From Oceanospirillales bacterium (GTDB taxonomy: Bacteria > Pseudomonadota > Gammaproteobacteria > Pseudomonadales > Endozoicomonadaceae): a DNA stretch of 64,000 nt. Positions 34,472 to 44,792 of this stretch are shown one piece after another. Numbering within the stretch: the first letter of the stretch is position 1; each line of letters starts with the position of its first letter. Both the position numbers and the translations under genes were made by a program. Under the pieces are notes generated by a model. It was given only the letters and a program-made list of their open reading frames with translations. It ran no database searches and was not told the DNA's origin. Location of the stretch: assembly GCA_004762125.1 (NCBI GenBank), contig SIHQ01000023.1:1-64000 (forward strand). Direction: 5' to 3'.

Positions 34472-37054
34472 TTAGGACAGCTCAACGTTAAGAGACTGCC
34501 CTGCAAACACCACGTCAACATGATTCATGCTTCCACCGGTACTGGTGTGAACCAGACATTCTTTAGCCAGTAATGGCATTAACTGTTGCTGAATAATCTG
34601 TTCGACGGCACGTGCTCCGATGTGCGGGCTGTTATTCCACAGAACCAGTTGCTCGATGGCCTGATCATCAATAGCCAGTGTGGCCTGGTATTTTTCAGCT
34701 ATGTTCTTTTCTATACGTGCGATCGCTATACGGCAGATGCACTTCATTTCTTCCTGTGTAAGAGGCAGGAAGGGAAGAACTCGAGTACGACCAAGAAAGG
34801 CTGGTTTGAAGAAAGTCAGTAGATCGTCTTCAATAGCGGAAACCAGTGGGCCGTATTCGGCTGGTTTATCCTCAACATAGTCGCAGATGGCAAAATCAGC
34901 CGCGTTAGATGTCATGATTATCAGAGTATTTCTGAAATCTACTTCCTGACCGGCGCTATCAGAAATACGACCCTTATCGAAGATTTGGTAGAAGATATCG
35001 TGAACGCCGGGGTGTGCTTTTTCCATTTCATCGAGAAGAATGATGGAGTGGGGTTTACGGCGAACGGCTTCTGTCAGCACACCGCCTTCGCCATAGCCAA
35101 CATAACCTGCTGGCGCGCCCAGAAGCATGGATACTTTATGCTCTTCCTTGAACTCGGTCATATTGATGACCGTCAGATTCTGCTCGCCACCGAACAATTG
35201 ATCAGCCAATGCCAGCGCTGTTTCTGTCTTACCCACACCGGAAGGACCGCACATGAGAAATACGCCCAGAGGTCGACGTTGATCTCCCAGGCCGCTTCTA
35301 TTGATACGAATGGTTTCGCTGATCGCATTAATGGCGAGTTTCTGGCCGATGATTCGTTTGCCAAGGGCCTGTTCAAGGCTGAGCAGACGCTCGGTTTCAT
35401 CCGCAACCATGTTGCCTGCGGGAATGCCGGTCCAGCCCTCAATCACCTGAGCAATGCTTTGGTCATCCACAAAAGGCTTAACCAGCGGACTATCACCCTG
35501 TAGCGTTTTTAGCTGCTGCTGTAATTGTTCCAGCTGTTCCAGTTGTGCAGTATCAGGCTGGAATTCAGCAGACTCTTTTCTTTGGCAATCCAGTTCACTG
35601 GTCAATGAAAGAAGAGCATCACTCAGTTCTTTTTCCTGGGACCATCGCAGTTCTAATTCTTGTTGTTGTGCAGCCAGCTCAGTCAGCTCTGTTTCAATGT
35701 CCTTTAAGCGTTGCTTGTGTTCACCGTTGGCGCTCCATTCCAGCTCCAGAGCTGAAGCTTCTTGTTTTAGGTAGTCCTGCTGTTGCTGCAATTTGTTGAT
35801 AACAGCAGGTGTCGCTCTGGCAGAAAGACCGGTTCTAGAGCAAGCGGTGTCTAGCAGACTGATGGCTTTATCGGGCAGTTGACGTTCAGGAAGATAACGA
35901 ACAGACAGTTTGACTGCGGCTTCTATCGCGGTGTCGAGAACTCTTACACTGTGGTGAGTTGCAAGAGATCTGGCTACGCCCCGAACCATGGCAATAGCAT
36001 CTTTCTCATTGGGCTCGGGTACTTTGACTGTCTGAAAGCGGCGAGTCAGTGCAGCATCACTTTCAAAGTATTTTTTGTACTCAGCCCATGTGGTGGCAGC
36101 AATGGTTCTTAATTCGCCACGGGCCAGAGCCGGTTTCAGCAGGTTGGCTGCGTCGTTTTGTCCGGCAGCACCTCCGGCGCCAATTAAGGTATGAGCTTCA
36201 TCAATGAACAGAATGACCGGAGTCGCTGAACTCTGAACTTCGTTGATGACATCCTGAAGACGTTTTTCAAACTCGCCCTTGATGCTTGCTCCGGCTTGAA
36301 GCAGAGCCAGGTCAAGAATCCGCAATTCGATATTGAGCAGATTGTCCGGAACCTGTTGATCAACAATAGCTTGAGCCAGACCTTCAACCACTGCTGTTTT
36401 ACCAACACCGGGATCCCCCACAAGAATAGGGTTGTTCTGACGACGACGGGACAGAATATCAATCATCTGTCGTATCTCATCCAGTCGCCCTGAAACGGGA
36501 TCGAGCTTGCCTTCCTGCGCCTGTTCGGTGAGGTTTCTGGTGTATTTATCCAGAGCTGCATGACTGCCGGATTCAACAGGACTGCTTTCTAACGTTGAAG
36601 ATTGATCAGAGCAAGCAATAGCCTGAAGGCTTTCACGGGATATTTTTCTCAGCTGGTCTGTTAAAGATGATGACACCAGCATGAAGCTTTCCCGGTTGAT
36701 CAGAGCTAGCAGTAAATGCGGTAAACGTATCTGCTGCTGTCCGGCATTGAGGGAGGCTTCTACCCAGGCATCCTGCATAACATTGACCAGTCCGGAAGAC
36801 AGGGCAGGGGCACCTTGATGACCCGAGGAATTACGATTCAATCGCATCTCAAGGTCGGGAATCATTTCAGTTCTGTCCAGAGCAAATTTTTCTGCCAGCA
36901 CTGCGAACTCATTACTGTTGGCCAATTGTAACAACCAATGCTCTATTTCAACGGATTTTTGGCCACGGCCGGCACAGTCTCCGGCAGCGGCTTCCAGTGA
37001 AGTCAGCAAGGCCTGAGCCAGTCGGTCGATGAGTTTCTTTAATTCCTGCTGCAT
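34472..37054 (-). CDS. clpV: T6SS sheath-recycling ATPase ClpV (TssH)
   Basis: 860 aa AAA+ ATPase that takes apart the contracted TssBC sheath. NBD1 has Walker A GDPGVGKT and Walker [15 protein letters not shown]2 has [16 protein letters not shown] and [12 protein letters not shown]. The N-terminal domain is ClpV-like, and a coiled-coil middle is present. Both ATPase sites look intact. Confidence 0.96.
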   Translation of the reverse strand: MQQELKKLIDRLAQALLTSLEAAAGDCAGRGQKSVEIEHWLLQLANSNEFAVLAEKFALDRTEMIPDLEMRLNRNSSGHQGAPALSSGLVNVMQDAWVEASLNAGQQQIRLPHLLLALINRESFMLVSSSLTDQLRKISRESLQAIACSDQSSTLESSPVESGSHAALDKYTRNLTEQAQEGKLDPVSGRLDEIRQMIDILSRRRQNNPILVGDPGVGKTAVVEGLAQAIVDQQVPDNLLNIELRILDLALLQAGASIKGEFEKRLQDVINEVQSSATPVILFIDEAHTLIGAGGAAGQNDAANLLKPALARGELRTIAATTWAEYKKYFESDAALTRRFQTVKVPEPNEKDAIAMVRGVARSLATHHSVRVLDTAIEAAVKLSVRYLPERQLPDKAISLLDTACSRTGLSARATPAVINKLQQQQDYLKQEASALELEWSANGEHKQRLKDIETELTELAAQQQELELRWSQEKELSDALLSLTSELDCQRKESAEFQPDTAQLEQLEQLQQQLKTLQGDSPLVKPFVDDQSIAQVIEGWTGIPAGNMVADETERLLSLEQALGKRIIGQKLAINAISETIRINRSGLGDQRRPLGVFLMCGPSGVGKTETALALADQLFGGEQNLTVINMTEFKEEHKVSMLLGAPAGYVGYGEGGVLTEAVRRKPHSIILLDEMEKAHPGVHDIFYQIFDKGRISDSAGQEVDFRNTLIIMTSNAADFAICDYVEDKPAEYGPLVSAIEDDLLTFFKPAFLGRTRVLPFLPLTQEEMKCICRIAIARIEKNIAEKYQATLAIDDQAIEQLVLWNNSPHIGARAVEQIIQQQLMPLLAKECLVHTSTGGSMNHVDVVFAGQSLNVELS

Positions 37055-37116
37055 CTTGCTCTTTGTCTCATTGATTGTTGCTTATTTAGTGGTGCTTATG
37101 TGTTGCTGCCCCTTCA

Positions 37117-38178
37117 TTACTGAAGGGGTAATACGCCTGTTGAACACACTTTGCCCCGGCCAAGCGTCATGGAAATCTTGCGGGCGGGTTTATGACCTGA
37201 CTGCAAACTATGGCTCATGCCCAGCTGCACCCGCTCCTCGCTGTTCGATGTAAGCTGTGGTTGCGGCAACATGTCGGAGCGGCACTCCAGGTGAAGGTCA
37301 ATATCAACCTGATGGCGTAGATAGAGCTGTGAAAAAGCCTGAATTCGGGCATGGAGTCGACAATCGGTTTCGATCATTCTTTTTTGTTCGGTACTGTTGG
37401 CATGAATGATCACTTTCAGGCGGTTATTGGCCAGCCAGCTATGGCCTCCCAATAGAGCGCCGGAACCCAAAGCGTTGGTTTCTGTTCTGCGACTGGTTAA
37501 CTGACTGCGGCAGTCTTCATCCAGTGAGTATTTCTTCAGAGGCTGTGATGCCACTGAAATGCTCAGGCCAAAGTAATCTTCAAGAATTTGTTTTAACAAA
37601 GAGGTTGAGACTGTTCTTTGTCCCATGACACCGACGTAAGGAACCAGGTGATCTGCAGGCAGCAATGGATAGCTGGAAACACCGGTGAGGGCACACAGCT
37701 GTTCACCCAGAGTTCTCAGATTTTCACGCTGTTGAAATGAACGACGTTGTCTGTTTTCTTTTAACCAGACACCGTCTTCGAAACGACAGGTAATATGGTG
37801 TCGAGTTAGACAACGGTAACTGTTGAGCAGTACCCGTTGATTAAAAATCTCATAGAAATTCTGTAAGCCCGCATTGTCATCACCGACTCTGAGCTGGTGG
37901 GCCTTATCTTGATAGGCGTAGGGTAAAACACCATTGATACCGGTCAGTGATGGCAGGGTTGTGATCAGAGTAACGGTTTTTTTGACATAGCGGATTTGAG
38001 TCACTTCCGCTTTTGTATGGCGATATCCCGGATCACTGATTAATGCGAGGGCTACTGGAGAACGTCCGGCACTGTTCAGTATCAGCCGAATAGCCTGGGC
38101 AAACTGCCACGGCTCTGGTTGATCTTGAAGTCTCTTGAGGAGGCTGTCCTTGCCATGACCACTACTGACTGCCGACAT
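37117..38178 (-). CDS. tssG: T6SS baseplate protein TssG
   Basis: 353 aa. It has the family features QPEPWQFAQAIRLIL near the start, LPSLTGINGVLPYAYQDK and a C-terminal region with HSWLANNRLKVIIHA. TssG forms the baseplate wedge with TssF and TssE. It starts 3 bp after the tssF stop. Confidence 0.94.
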   Translation of the reverse strand: MSAVSSGHGKDSLLKRLQDQPEPWQFAQAIRLILNSAGRSPVALALISDPGYRHTKAEVTQIRYVKKTVTLITTLPSLTGINGVLPYAYQDKAHQLRVGDDNAGLQNFYEIFNQRVLLNSYRCLTRHHITCRFEDGVWLKENRQRRSFQQRENLRTLGEQLCALTGVSSYPLLPADHLVPYVGVMGQRTVSTSLLKQILEDYFGLSISVASQPLKKYSLDEDCRSQLTSRRTETNALGSGALLGGHSWLANNRLKVIIHANSTEQKRMIETDCRLHARIQAFSQLYLRHQVDIDLHLECRSDMLPQPQLTSNSEERVQLGMSHSLQSGHKPARKISMTLGRGKVCSTGVLPLQ

Positions 38179-38181
38179 GAT

Positions 38182-39963
38182 TTACCCCTGTCGCCTCGGG
38201 CATAGATAGAAAAAACCGGGCTCGGCTTTGAAAGCCACTTTCAAACGAGTAAAACTGTTATAGCCTGCGTAGCCTGCGAACAAACGATCCAGCACTTGCA
38301 CAAAAACCATAATAGAGACGCCACTGATTCTGGCTTTATCCAGAGTCAGAGTGATGTCGGTGCCTTGTATGAAGCACTGGCGGTTCTCAACCTTGATAGG
38401 GGCTACCTTACTTTCACACTGCATACTGACAATACTGTCGATGCAGCTCTTCAGGCTGGCGTTAGCATTCAGATTGTAGAGGGAAAGCAGTTCTTTCAGT
38501 TCGTTAACAGGGTCATCGGAACGCAGCAGTGCTTCGAAATTGAACTTTAAGTGAGCAAGCAATGCCCAGCGATTGGCCTGACGGAGTTCTGGTTGCAAGG
38601 GCGCTGTCGTTTTACCCAACAGTCTTGGAGTGACCGGCATAGCAATATTCTCCTGACAACTGAGCTCATGCTTGAGAGACAGTTCCAGAGGTTGGGCACC
38701 GTTATAACAAGTCAATCTGGGAGACAGTTGTCGGCTTTCTGCTTGCCAAGGTTTTAGATCCAGATCAGTCAGAGCCAATTCACCATGACGATAACTACCG
38801 CCACGACTGGAATAGGACGGTTGGTAGTGCCAGAAGCAACTGCTGTAGGACTGATAGTACTTGTGACCATAGATTTCAGGCAGAGCTACAGGCTGGATGC
38901 CAGAGATATCCAGAACCGAGTCGATAGAGAATACATCGTAATGATTGGCTGATCGGGCATCCACTTCAAGGGGATAACCCAGTCGAGTATGGTCGACTTT
39001 CAGGGGTTCACCCCGACGTTCAAAAAGGTTAACCACTGGAGCGCAGCCGAGCTGAAAATTCTCGGCGGTAATTCCACGAGCCAGCTCTACCGGTATGCTC
39101 TTCAAGTAGACGGCCAGCGACAATCGGTTATGACTGAACTGCGACAGTACGCCACCCAGACCTGTTACGCGAAACGATAGAAACAGGTTGTGGTAGGCCA
39201 TATATTCCAGCAACAGCTGATAGCCTGCGAAGGTACGACCAGAGAGAGGCAATACTCGCTCGTCTTTATCGATCAGAACCGGTTCCAGCGCATTGGCAGG
39301 CAGCTTTACCTGATGTCCAGTGTCATCATAAAGAGCAAGGGCATAGACCTGACTGAATAGTTGGTCATAGAGACGCTGAGTCAGGCTGTTCTCGCCTTTG
39401 AGGAAGACATTCAGGTACTCCAGATTACCAATGGCGTAGAAGTTCAGGCTGTCGTCACACAACTCAAGATCCAGCCGTAGCATCGCATCGACACTGTCTG
39501 TTGTTTTACCCGCTGGCAGTGAAAAGGGTGCCAGCTCGACTTCCGCATCGGTTATCTTAAACGGCAGTAGTTGAGCATCTATGCAGGTGCGGAAATCACA
39601 ATGTCTTTCATCATCGATTCTTGCCCTGAACAAGCTGCCCGCCGGAATATGCTGTACGGACGCGATATCATTGGAAGCAGGTAGCTGCATCATGCCAGCG
39701 CTGGGCAGTGGACGCAGAAAATGAGGGAACAGTATACGAATCAGGGAATCTGTGAGCAGTGGCTGTTCTTCTTCCAACTGACTGCTGAGTCGGGCATTCA
39801 GCAATGCAACGGACTCAACCAGTCGGGCAACGTCCGGATCTTCTATGGACTCATTACTCACGCCCAGAGAGCGGGCCAATCCGGGATGATTGTCAGCAAA
39901 CTGCCCCGCGTATTTTCGAAACCAGCCCAGTTCACGCTCGTACCATAGGGACAAGTCAGACAT
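38182..39963 (-). CDS. tssF: T6SS baseplate protein TssF
   Basis: 593 aa. Starts LWYERELGWFRKYAGQFADNHPGLARSLG, the TssF hallmark, then DPDVARLVESVALLNARLS and LIRILFPHFLRPLPS. C-terminal LARGITAENFQLGCAPVVNLF is also typical. Its start overlaps the tssE stop by eight bases. Confidence 0.97.
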   Translation of the reverse strand: MSDLSLWYERELGWFRKYAGQFADNHPGLARSLGVSNESIEDPDVARLVESVALLNARLSSQLEEEQPLLTDSLIRILFPHFLRPLPSAGMMQLPASNDIASVQHIPAGSLFRARIDDERHCDFRTCIDAQLLPFKITDAEVELAPFSLPAGKTTDSVDAMLRLDLELCDDSLNFYAIGNLEYLNVFLKGENSLTQRLYDQLFSQVYALALYDDTGHQVKLPANALEPVLIDKDERVLPLSGRTFAGYQLLLEYMAYHNLFLSFRVTGLGGVLSQFSHNRLSLAVYLKSIPVELARGITAENFQLGCAPVVNLFERRGEPLKVDHTRLGYPLEVDARSANHYDVFSIDSVLDISGIQPVALPEIYGHKYYQSYSSCFWHYQPSYSSRGGSYRHGELALTDLDLKPWQAESRQLSPRLTCYNGAQPLELSLKHELSCQENIAMPVTPRLLGKTTAPLQPELRQANRWALLAHLKFNFEALLRSDDPVNELKELLSLYNLNANASLKSCIDSIVSMQCESKVAPIKVENRQCFIQGTDITLTLDKARISGVSIMVFVQVLDRLFAGYAGYNSFTRLKVAFKAEPGFFYLCPRRQG

Positions 39964-40369
39964 GACGATCCTCCTCTATCATCAATGTGGCATTGGTCAG
40001 ATTGATGGTGGTGTCGAAGCTCTCCGGCTCGCCATCCTCGCCCTTAATGACAGCTTCGATATGAAAGCTGAGAGCGTTTTTATGTTCATCAATTCTGTTC
40101 AGTTCAATAACAACTTGTTCCAGTCTTGGTTCAAAACGTTGGATGGTCTGCTCAAGGTCAATGACAATGTCACTGACCCTGGCTGAATGACGGCAGTCGT
40201 GTAGGCTTTTCAGACCGTAGCCATAGAGAGAAGCCTGCAAGTGACTGGAGTGTTCGGGTAGATCGAATATTGCTCTGCGCGAGTCCAGCACCATTTCCAA
40301 ATTACGGCAGATGGACTGCTTGGTAGTGGCTGTCGTTTCGATGTTTGAGAAAGAGTCCAGCAAGCTCAT
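39956..40369 (-). CDS. tssE: T6SS baseplate protein TssE
   Basis: 137 aa, gp25-like. The signature is LEMVLDSRRAIFDLP followed by YGYGLKSLHDCRHS and IQRFEPRLEQVVIEL. It overlaps the stop of the second TssC gene (TAATG). Confidence 0.95.
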   Translation of the reverse strand: MSLLDSFSNIETTATTKQSICRNLEMVLDSRRAIFDLPEHSSHLQASLYGYGLKSLHDCRHSARVSDIVIDLEQTIQRFEPRLEQVVIELNRIDEHKNALSFHIEAVIKGEDGEPESFDTTINLTNATLMIEEDRHV

Positions 40370-41736
40370 TACACTCTCCCTGACCGTTCGGTACTGGCCA
40401 GTTCGGTTTTGAGTACGATACTGGAGCTGAGAAAATCGAACTGGTATTGCGGTTGCAGGGAAATCTGGCAGTGGTAGTGACCGGAACTTGAGTGACCGAT
40501 AACTCTTACCTGTGCTTTTTTTAATGGGTATCGCGCCAGAATATGCTCTTCGGCATGCTCAACATTGGACGTGTAAGTCTGCAACCAGCGGTTCAATTCT
40601 CTTTCACATTCAGCTGCGGTTTTATAACTGCCAATCTTGTCGCGAATCTGGATCTTCAGGTAATGACCAATACGACAAGCCAGCAATGTTGTCTGTAACA
40701 TGCTGGCAACGGCGTTGTCTGATGACCCTGCTGCTTCTGGATGAAAGATAGAACGATTGGAAAAAATGCCAACCGTTTTATCCAGATAGCCAGTCGACAG
40801 GGGAATAAAGCCTCTGTCACTGTAGAAGTTCTCCAGTAATGGCGTAATTCTGACTGATGCTACTGCTGGTGAAAAAAGATCGACGATAGCGCCACCATTT
40901 CTGGGACTGCTACCTGTTCGAAGAAAACCAAACCAGCTGATTCGACAGAACTCCCTGATTACATTCCGTGCCAGTGCAAAAGCACTGTTTCCCCAAAGAA
41001 TATGGCTGTCCGAATAGTAGGCGGGTTGTTCATCAAACAGAAATTGGTTCGAATAATCAGACCATGGCTGCCTGACTTGAAGTGCAGGTATGGTTAACCC
41101 CAAAAACTGACTGACGGGTTCAGCTCGTAGTTGCTGCCAACTGGAAAAATCATCACTGGCAAGAATACGACGAACTCTTTCCGGGTCGGTCCAGACATCA
41201 GGGTCACTGGTACCAATGAAGTTATCGGAAGCAGACATTAGTACCGGACATAGAGCCTCATGACCCAATTGTCCCAGAAGCTGCAGTGTATAGAGATCAT
41301 CATGACCGGTGATATGGTCAACGTCTGTGGATACGGCATGGTTGATGAGGAGCAGTCCGTAGGGCTGACCGCCAGATGTGCTGAATTCCTGTTGGTAGAC
41401 ACGGCGATAAATCAGTGATTCCTTGAGACTGAAACTTAGATTCAAGTCATCAGAGAGCTGCTGCCAGGTCATATCCAGTATTCGGATACGGACTTGCCCT
41501 CGTGGGTAACCCTCTCCAATCAGAGCTGACAAGTTTCGCCAGAGGGCTTCCAGTTCCTTGAAAACAGGTGCCTGAATAATCAGTTCAAGTTGCCTGCTTA
41601 GGCACTCATCAATTTCCGAGATCAGCTTTTGTACGACAGCTTCGAACCAATCGCTCTGATCATGGTGTGAATCAGAACTTTCCAGCTGCTCCAGCAGTTG
41701 CTCTACCAGAGGTTTCAGCATCAGCGATGTCAGCAT
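40369..41736 (-). CDS. Second TssC-like sheath protein
   Basis: 455 aa from ATG 41736; an upstream ATG at 41781 would add 15 residues coming from a repeat. It has the TssC pattern: FKELEALWRNLSALI, ILDMTWQQL, VYQQEFSTSGGQPYGLLLINH and a C-terminal ACRIGHYLKIQIRDKIG. It is clearly a paralog of the tssC just upstream but diverged, with a different N-terminus and shorter middle. Some T6SS loci carry such a pair (ImpC and ImpD). It may be a minor sheath or cap subunit. Confidence 0.88.
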   Translation of the reverse strand: MLTSLMLKPLVEQLLEQLESSDSHHDQSDWFEAVVQKLISEIDECLSRQLELIIQAPVFKELEALWRNLSALIGEGYPRGQVRIRILDMTWQQLSDDLNLSFSLKESLIYRRVYQQEFSTSGGQPYGLLLINHAVSTDVDHITGHDDLYTLQLLGQLGHEALCPVLMSASDNFIGTSDPDVWTDPERVRRILASDDFSSWQQLRAEPVSQFLGLTIPALQVRQPWSDYSNQFLFDEQPAYYSDSHILWGNSAFALARNVIREFCRISWFGFLRTGSSPRNGGAIVDLFSPAVASVRITPLLENFYSDRGFIPLSTGYLDKTVGIFSNRSIFHPEAAGSSDNAVASMLQTTLLACRIGHYLKIQIRDKIGSYKTAAECERELNRWLQTYTSNVEHAEEHILARYPLKKAQVRVIGHSSSGHYHCQISLQPQYQFDFLSSSIVLKTELASTERSGRV

Positions 41737-41778
41737 AACCGGCCTCGAAGCCTGCTTAAGTACACAGACATATGAATT

Positions 41779-41852
41779 CAAAAGTTATCTTCCCGCCTAC
41801 GGCGGGAAGATAACTGGTCAGATATTCTATTAGTGTGTCTACATACTTATTA
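41779..41852 (+). repeat. Intergenic palindromic repeat, copy A
   Basis: AGTTATCTTCCCGCC (41783-41797) and GGCGGGAAGATAACT (41801-41815) form a perfect 15-bp stem with loop TAC. The flank GATATTCTATTAGTG... matches the tail of the 53479 copy, and both copies are preceded by an ATGAATTCA-like sequence. It lies between tssC and the second TssC gene. Confidence 0.65.
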
Positions 41853-41930
41853 ATGAGTCAGAGATGAAGCTGTGAGTAGACAGGGGACGGCACTCCACTC
41901 ATATATCAGCTTCACCTCTGACGCACTCGG

Positions 41931-43406
41931 TTAACCCGGAATGTTGGCAACCATACGCAGGGAAGTAGTCAGTTCTTCCATCTGCAGCCATGGGCGCAAA
42001 TAGGCGATTGCGGAATAGCAGCCCGGGCGGCCAGTCTGTTCCACTACCTTGATTACAGCTTCTCGTAACGGCTTCAGTGCCTTGGCATCATTACCTACGG
42101 CATTCGGGTTTACGTACTGGTTGATCCAGGACTTCATATCGCTCTGAACGTCAGATGGATCCATGGCAGAACCAATTTTGTCGCGACCCATTACCTTCAG
42201 GTAGTGAGCAACCCGGGAGCTGGCCATGATGTAAGGCAGACGGGCAGAGATAGATGCATTAGCTGTGGCATCGGGATCCGTAAACGTCTTTGGACGCTGA
42301 ACGGTCTGGGCCCCCATAAATACGGCATAGTCACTGTTTTTGTAGTGAACCAGCGGTAACAGGCCGAGGTCGGACAGCTCTTTCTCACGTTCGTCGGTCA
42401 GGTTAACTTCAGTTGGACACTGTTGAACCTGATCACCTGCATCAGATTTGTAGACGAAGTTCGGCAAACTTTCGACTTTACCGCCATTTTCTGCACCACG
42501 AATAGCCGTACACCAGCCATATTTGGTGAAGGAATTATTGATCAGAAGGCCGAGGTCGTAGGCTGCATTGCTCCAGGTAAACTGGGATTGCTCATCTGGA
42601 CGACGTTCGCCGTTTTCTGCCACTTCAAACTCTTCAAAGTTGAATTCTTTTACTTTGCTGCCATTACTGCCGTATGGCATACGAGACAGGGTTCTGGGCA
42701 GAGTCAGGGTGACATAGCGGGAATCATCGCTGTCACGGAACGAGTTCCAGCTGGCGTAAGCAGGCGTATCAAAACCTGCAGCCACTGGCTTGCCTTCGTT
42801 AAAGTTTTCAAAACTGTTGAAATCAAAGAGAGACGGGTTGGCTGCCGAAATAAAGGGAGCATGCGCTGCTGCTGCGACTTCACCGACATAACGTAGCAGG
42901 GCTACATCTTCATCACGGTGGGAGAATTCATAGTCACCCAGCAGCAAGCCGAATGGTTCACCACCGGCAGTGCCGTATTCATGCTGATAAATCAGGTTGA
43001 AGAAACGACTGCGGTCAACGGCAGGAGCATCTTCAAATTGTTCGAGCAGCTCGTCGCGGGTGAAGTCGATCAGCTTAATTTTTTGTTGGGAACCCAGATC
43101 ACTGTTTTTCACCAGTTTCTGCATGCCACGCCAGGAGCCTTCCAGTTTCTGGAAGGCATCATTGTGCATAGCACTGGACAGCTGTTCGGAGATCTTGGCA
43201 TCGATGCCGACAATGGCATCTTCAATGGTTTTGGTCAGATTCTTGTCCCAGCTGACCGAGCCTTCCATGACCTGTCCCATGAGTACGGACAGCAATTCTT
43301 TGGTGGTATCTTCCGGTGTCTGGATAGTAACGGCGATTGCCTGATCCAGAAAACTCAGGGATTCTGTGGTTTTTGACTGGGCTGCCAGCTGTGCTGCTTC
43401 ACTCAT
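41931..43406 (-). CDS. tssC: T6SS sheath protein TssC (VipB)
   Basis: 491 aa. Typical features are FQKLEGSWRGMQKLVKNS, IYQHEYGTAGGEPFGLLLGDYEF, APFISAANPSLF and a C-terminal RVAHYLKVMGRDKIGS. With TssB it forms the contractile sheath. It overlaps the tssB stop (TAATG). Confidence 0.97.
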   Translation of the reverse strand: MSEAAQLAAQSKTTESLSFLDQAIAVTIQTPEDTTKELLSVLMGQVMEGSVSWDKNLTKTIEDAIVGIDAKISEQLSSAMHNDAFQKLEGSWRGMQKLVKNSDLGSQQKIKLIDFTRDELLEQFEDAPAVDRSRFFNLIYQHEYGTAGGEPFGLLLGDYEFSHRDEDVALLRYVGEVAAAAHAPFISAANPSLFDFNSFENFNEGKPVAAGFDTPAYASWNSFRDSDDSRYVTLTLPRTLSRMPYGSNGSKVKEFNFEEFEVAENGERRPDEQSQFTWSNAAYDLGLLINNSFTKYGWCTAIRGAENGGKVESLPNFVYKSDAGDQVQQCPTEVNLTDEREKELSDLGLLPLVHYKNSDYAVFMGAQTVQRPKTFTDPDATANASISARLPYIMASSRVAHYLKVMGRDKIGSAMDPSDVQSDMKSWINQYVNPNAVGNDAKALKPLREAVIKVVEQTGRPGCYSAIAYLRPWLQMEELTTSLRMVANIPG

Positions 43407-43933
43407 TATGCTTCTCCTTCAGCTTTACCCAGACCCAGTTCGGAAATCAGCGAAGAGCTGGCTTCCTGGTTCTGCAGGATTTCTTTCAACAGTTTTTCCA
43501 GATCACGGGAGCGGTCTGCCTTGGACAACAGTTCCTTTAGCTGGTTGCGGATTTCCATCAATTCACGCAAAGGTTCAATCTGTTTGGCAACGTTGACCGG
43601 CTCAAAATCCTTCATGGATTTGAACGACAGATTTACTTCAAATTCTTCGGTGCTTTCTTCATCACCGTTGGCAGTCAGACGATTGTCGACCTTGTAGCTC
43701 AATTTTGGATCAACTTTGCTCATGACGGTGTCAAAGTTGTCTTTGTCGATATCGATAAAGCTGCGGAAATCTACTTCTTCTTTTTCGTGTTCCGGCTTAT
43801 GACCGGCGAAATCTCCAACAACACCGACAACGAACGGCAGTTCTCTGGTTTCTGTTGCACCATTGGTTTCGACATCATAGGTCAGGCTGACGCGGTTCTT
43901 GCTGATACGCTTATGCTGTGAATTGAGAGCCAC
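43406..43933 (-). CDS. tssB: T6SS sheath protein TssB (VipA)
   Basis: 175 aa. Motifs: KNRVSLTYDVETNGATETRE, LPFVVGVVGDFAGHKPE and VNLSFKSMKDFEP, all family hallmarks. Partner of TssC. Confidence 0.97.
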   Translation of the reverse strand: MALNSQHKRISKNRVSLTYDVETNGATETRELPFVVGVVGDFAGHKPEHEKEEVDFRSFIDIDKDNFDTVMSKVDPKLSYKVDNRLTANGDEESTEEFEVNLSFKSMKDFEPVNVAKQIEPLRELMEIRNQLKELLSKADRSRDLEKLLKEILQNQEASSSLISELGLGKAEGEA

Positions 43934-44153
43934 TGCTGTTTATCCTGATTGCTGCGAAAAGGCGGTTTCGCATGGAATGTTATTAGTATCGCTGGTCGGT
44001 TTTCAAAAGGTGGTTCTTACCAGGCCGGGCGATTTTTAATTCAATAATCAATCCGGCAGTAGATGAACCAATTACCGGACTGTTTGTTCTCAATAATCAG
44101 CTGCCCAAACAGTTAATTACTGATCACGACTTTAGTCATTCAAGAAGCTGTTT

Positions 44154-44693
44154 TTAGCCGCTAATAGAATGAGATTCGGCAGTACCTGTTGGTAGGTCGT
44201 AAGTCACATCACCACCGGCAACCATGTTGCCGCCTTCGTCTTCGTTCCAGCGTTTGATGGTTACTTTGCTGTAAGCAAGAGCAACGTTTTCAAAGGGAGT
44301 TGCGCCGTCAGTTGCACTCAGGGAGTAGTTGACGATGCGGGTGTGTTCCAGAGTCATCTGCAGGTAAACTTCTTGGCCTTGACCAGTACGGGCAGGCTTT
44401 GTGACGATAATTTGAACTTCATCACCGGCTTCACCAGGAACGTACATACGGGACAGAATGTTCTCTGAAGCGCCATCCATCTCCTTGCTTACGGAGATTT
44501 CACTCATAGCTACCATGCCGGCATCACGATTCATGCCGTTACCGATGTCCATGGTTACGGAGCGGGCAGCACCCCAATTGAAAGAGCGAATGGCAAACCA
44601 ACCGCCAGCAGATACGCCAGCATCACCGCTGTATGCAGCCGTTGCGTCGCCAGTGCTTTCAGTGGAACCAATCTTCATGTACATATTAGCCAT
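44154..44693 (-). CDS. hcp: T6SS tube protein Hcp (TssD)
   Basis: 179 aa. It begins MANMYMKIGSTESTGDATAA and has GGWFAIRSFNWGA, SVTMDIGNGMNRDAG and NILSRMYVPGEAG, as in Hcp. It forms the inner tube. Gaps of 99 bp before and 220 bp after it suggest it may have its own promoter, as is common for the highly expressed hcp. Confidence 0.95.
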   Translation of the reverse strand: MANMYMKIGSTESTGDATAAYSGDAGVSAGGWFAIRSFNWGAARSVTMDIGNGMNRDAGMVAMSEISVSKEMDGASENILSRMYVPGEAGDEVQIIVTKPARTGQGQEVYLQMTLEHTRIVNYSLSATDGATPFENVALAYSKVTIKRWNEDEGGNMVAGGDVTYDLPTGTAESHSISG

Positions 44694-44792
44694 GATAAAT
44701 ACCCCTACGATTTCACTCGTTTAATGGTGGAACGAAGATTGCTTTAATACGATTACGTGATTGCAATCTAATGTTCCGGGTTTTTTTAAGAG

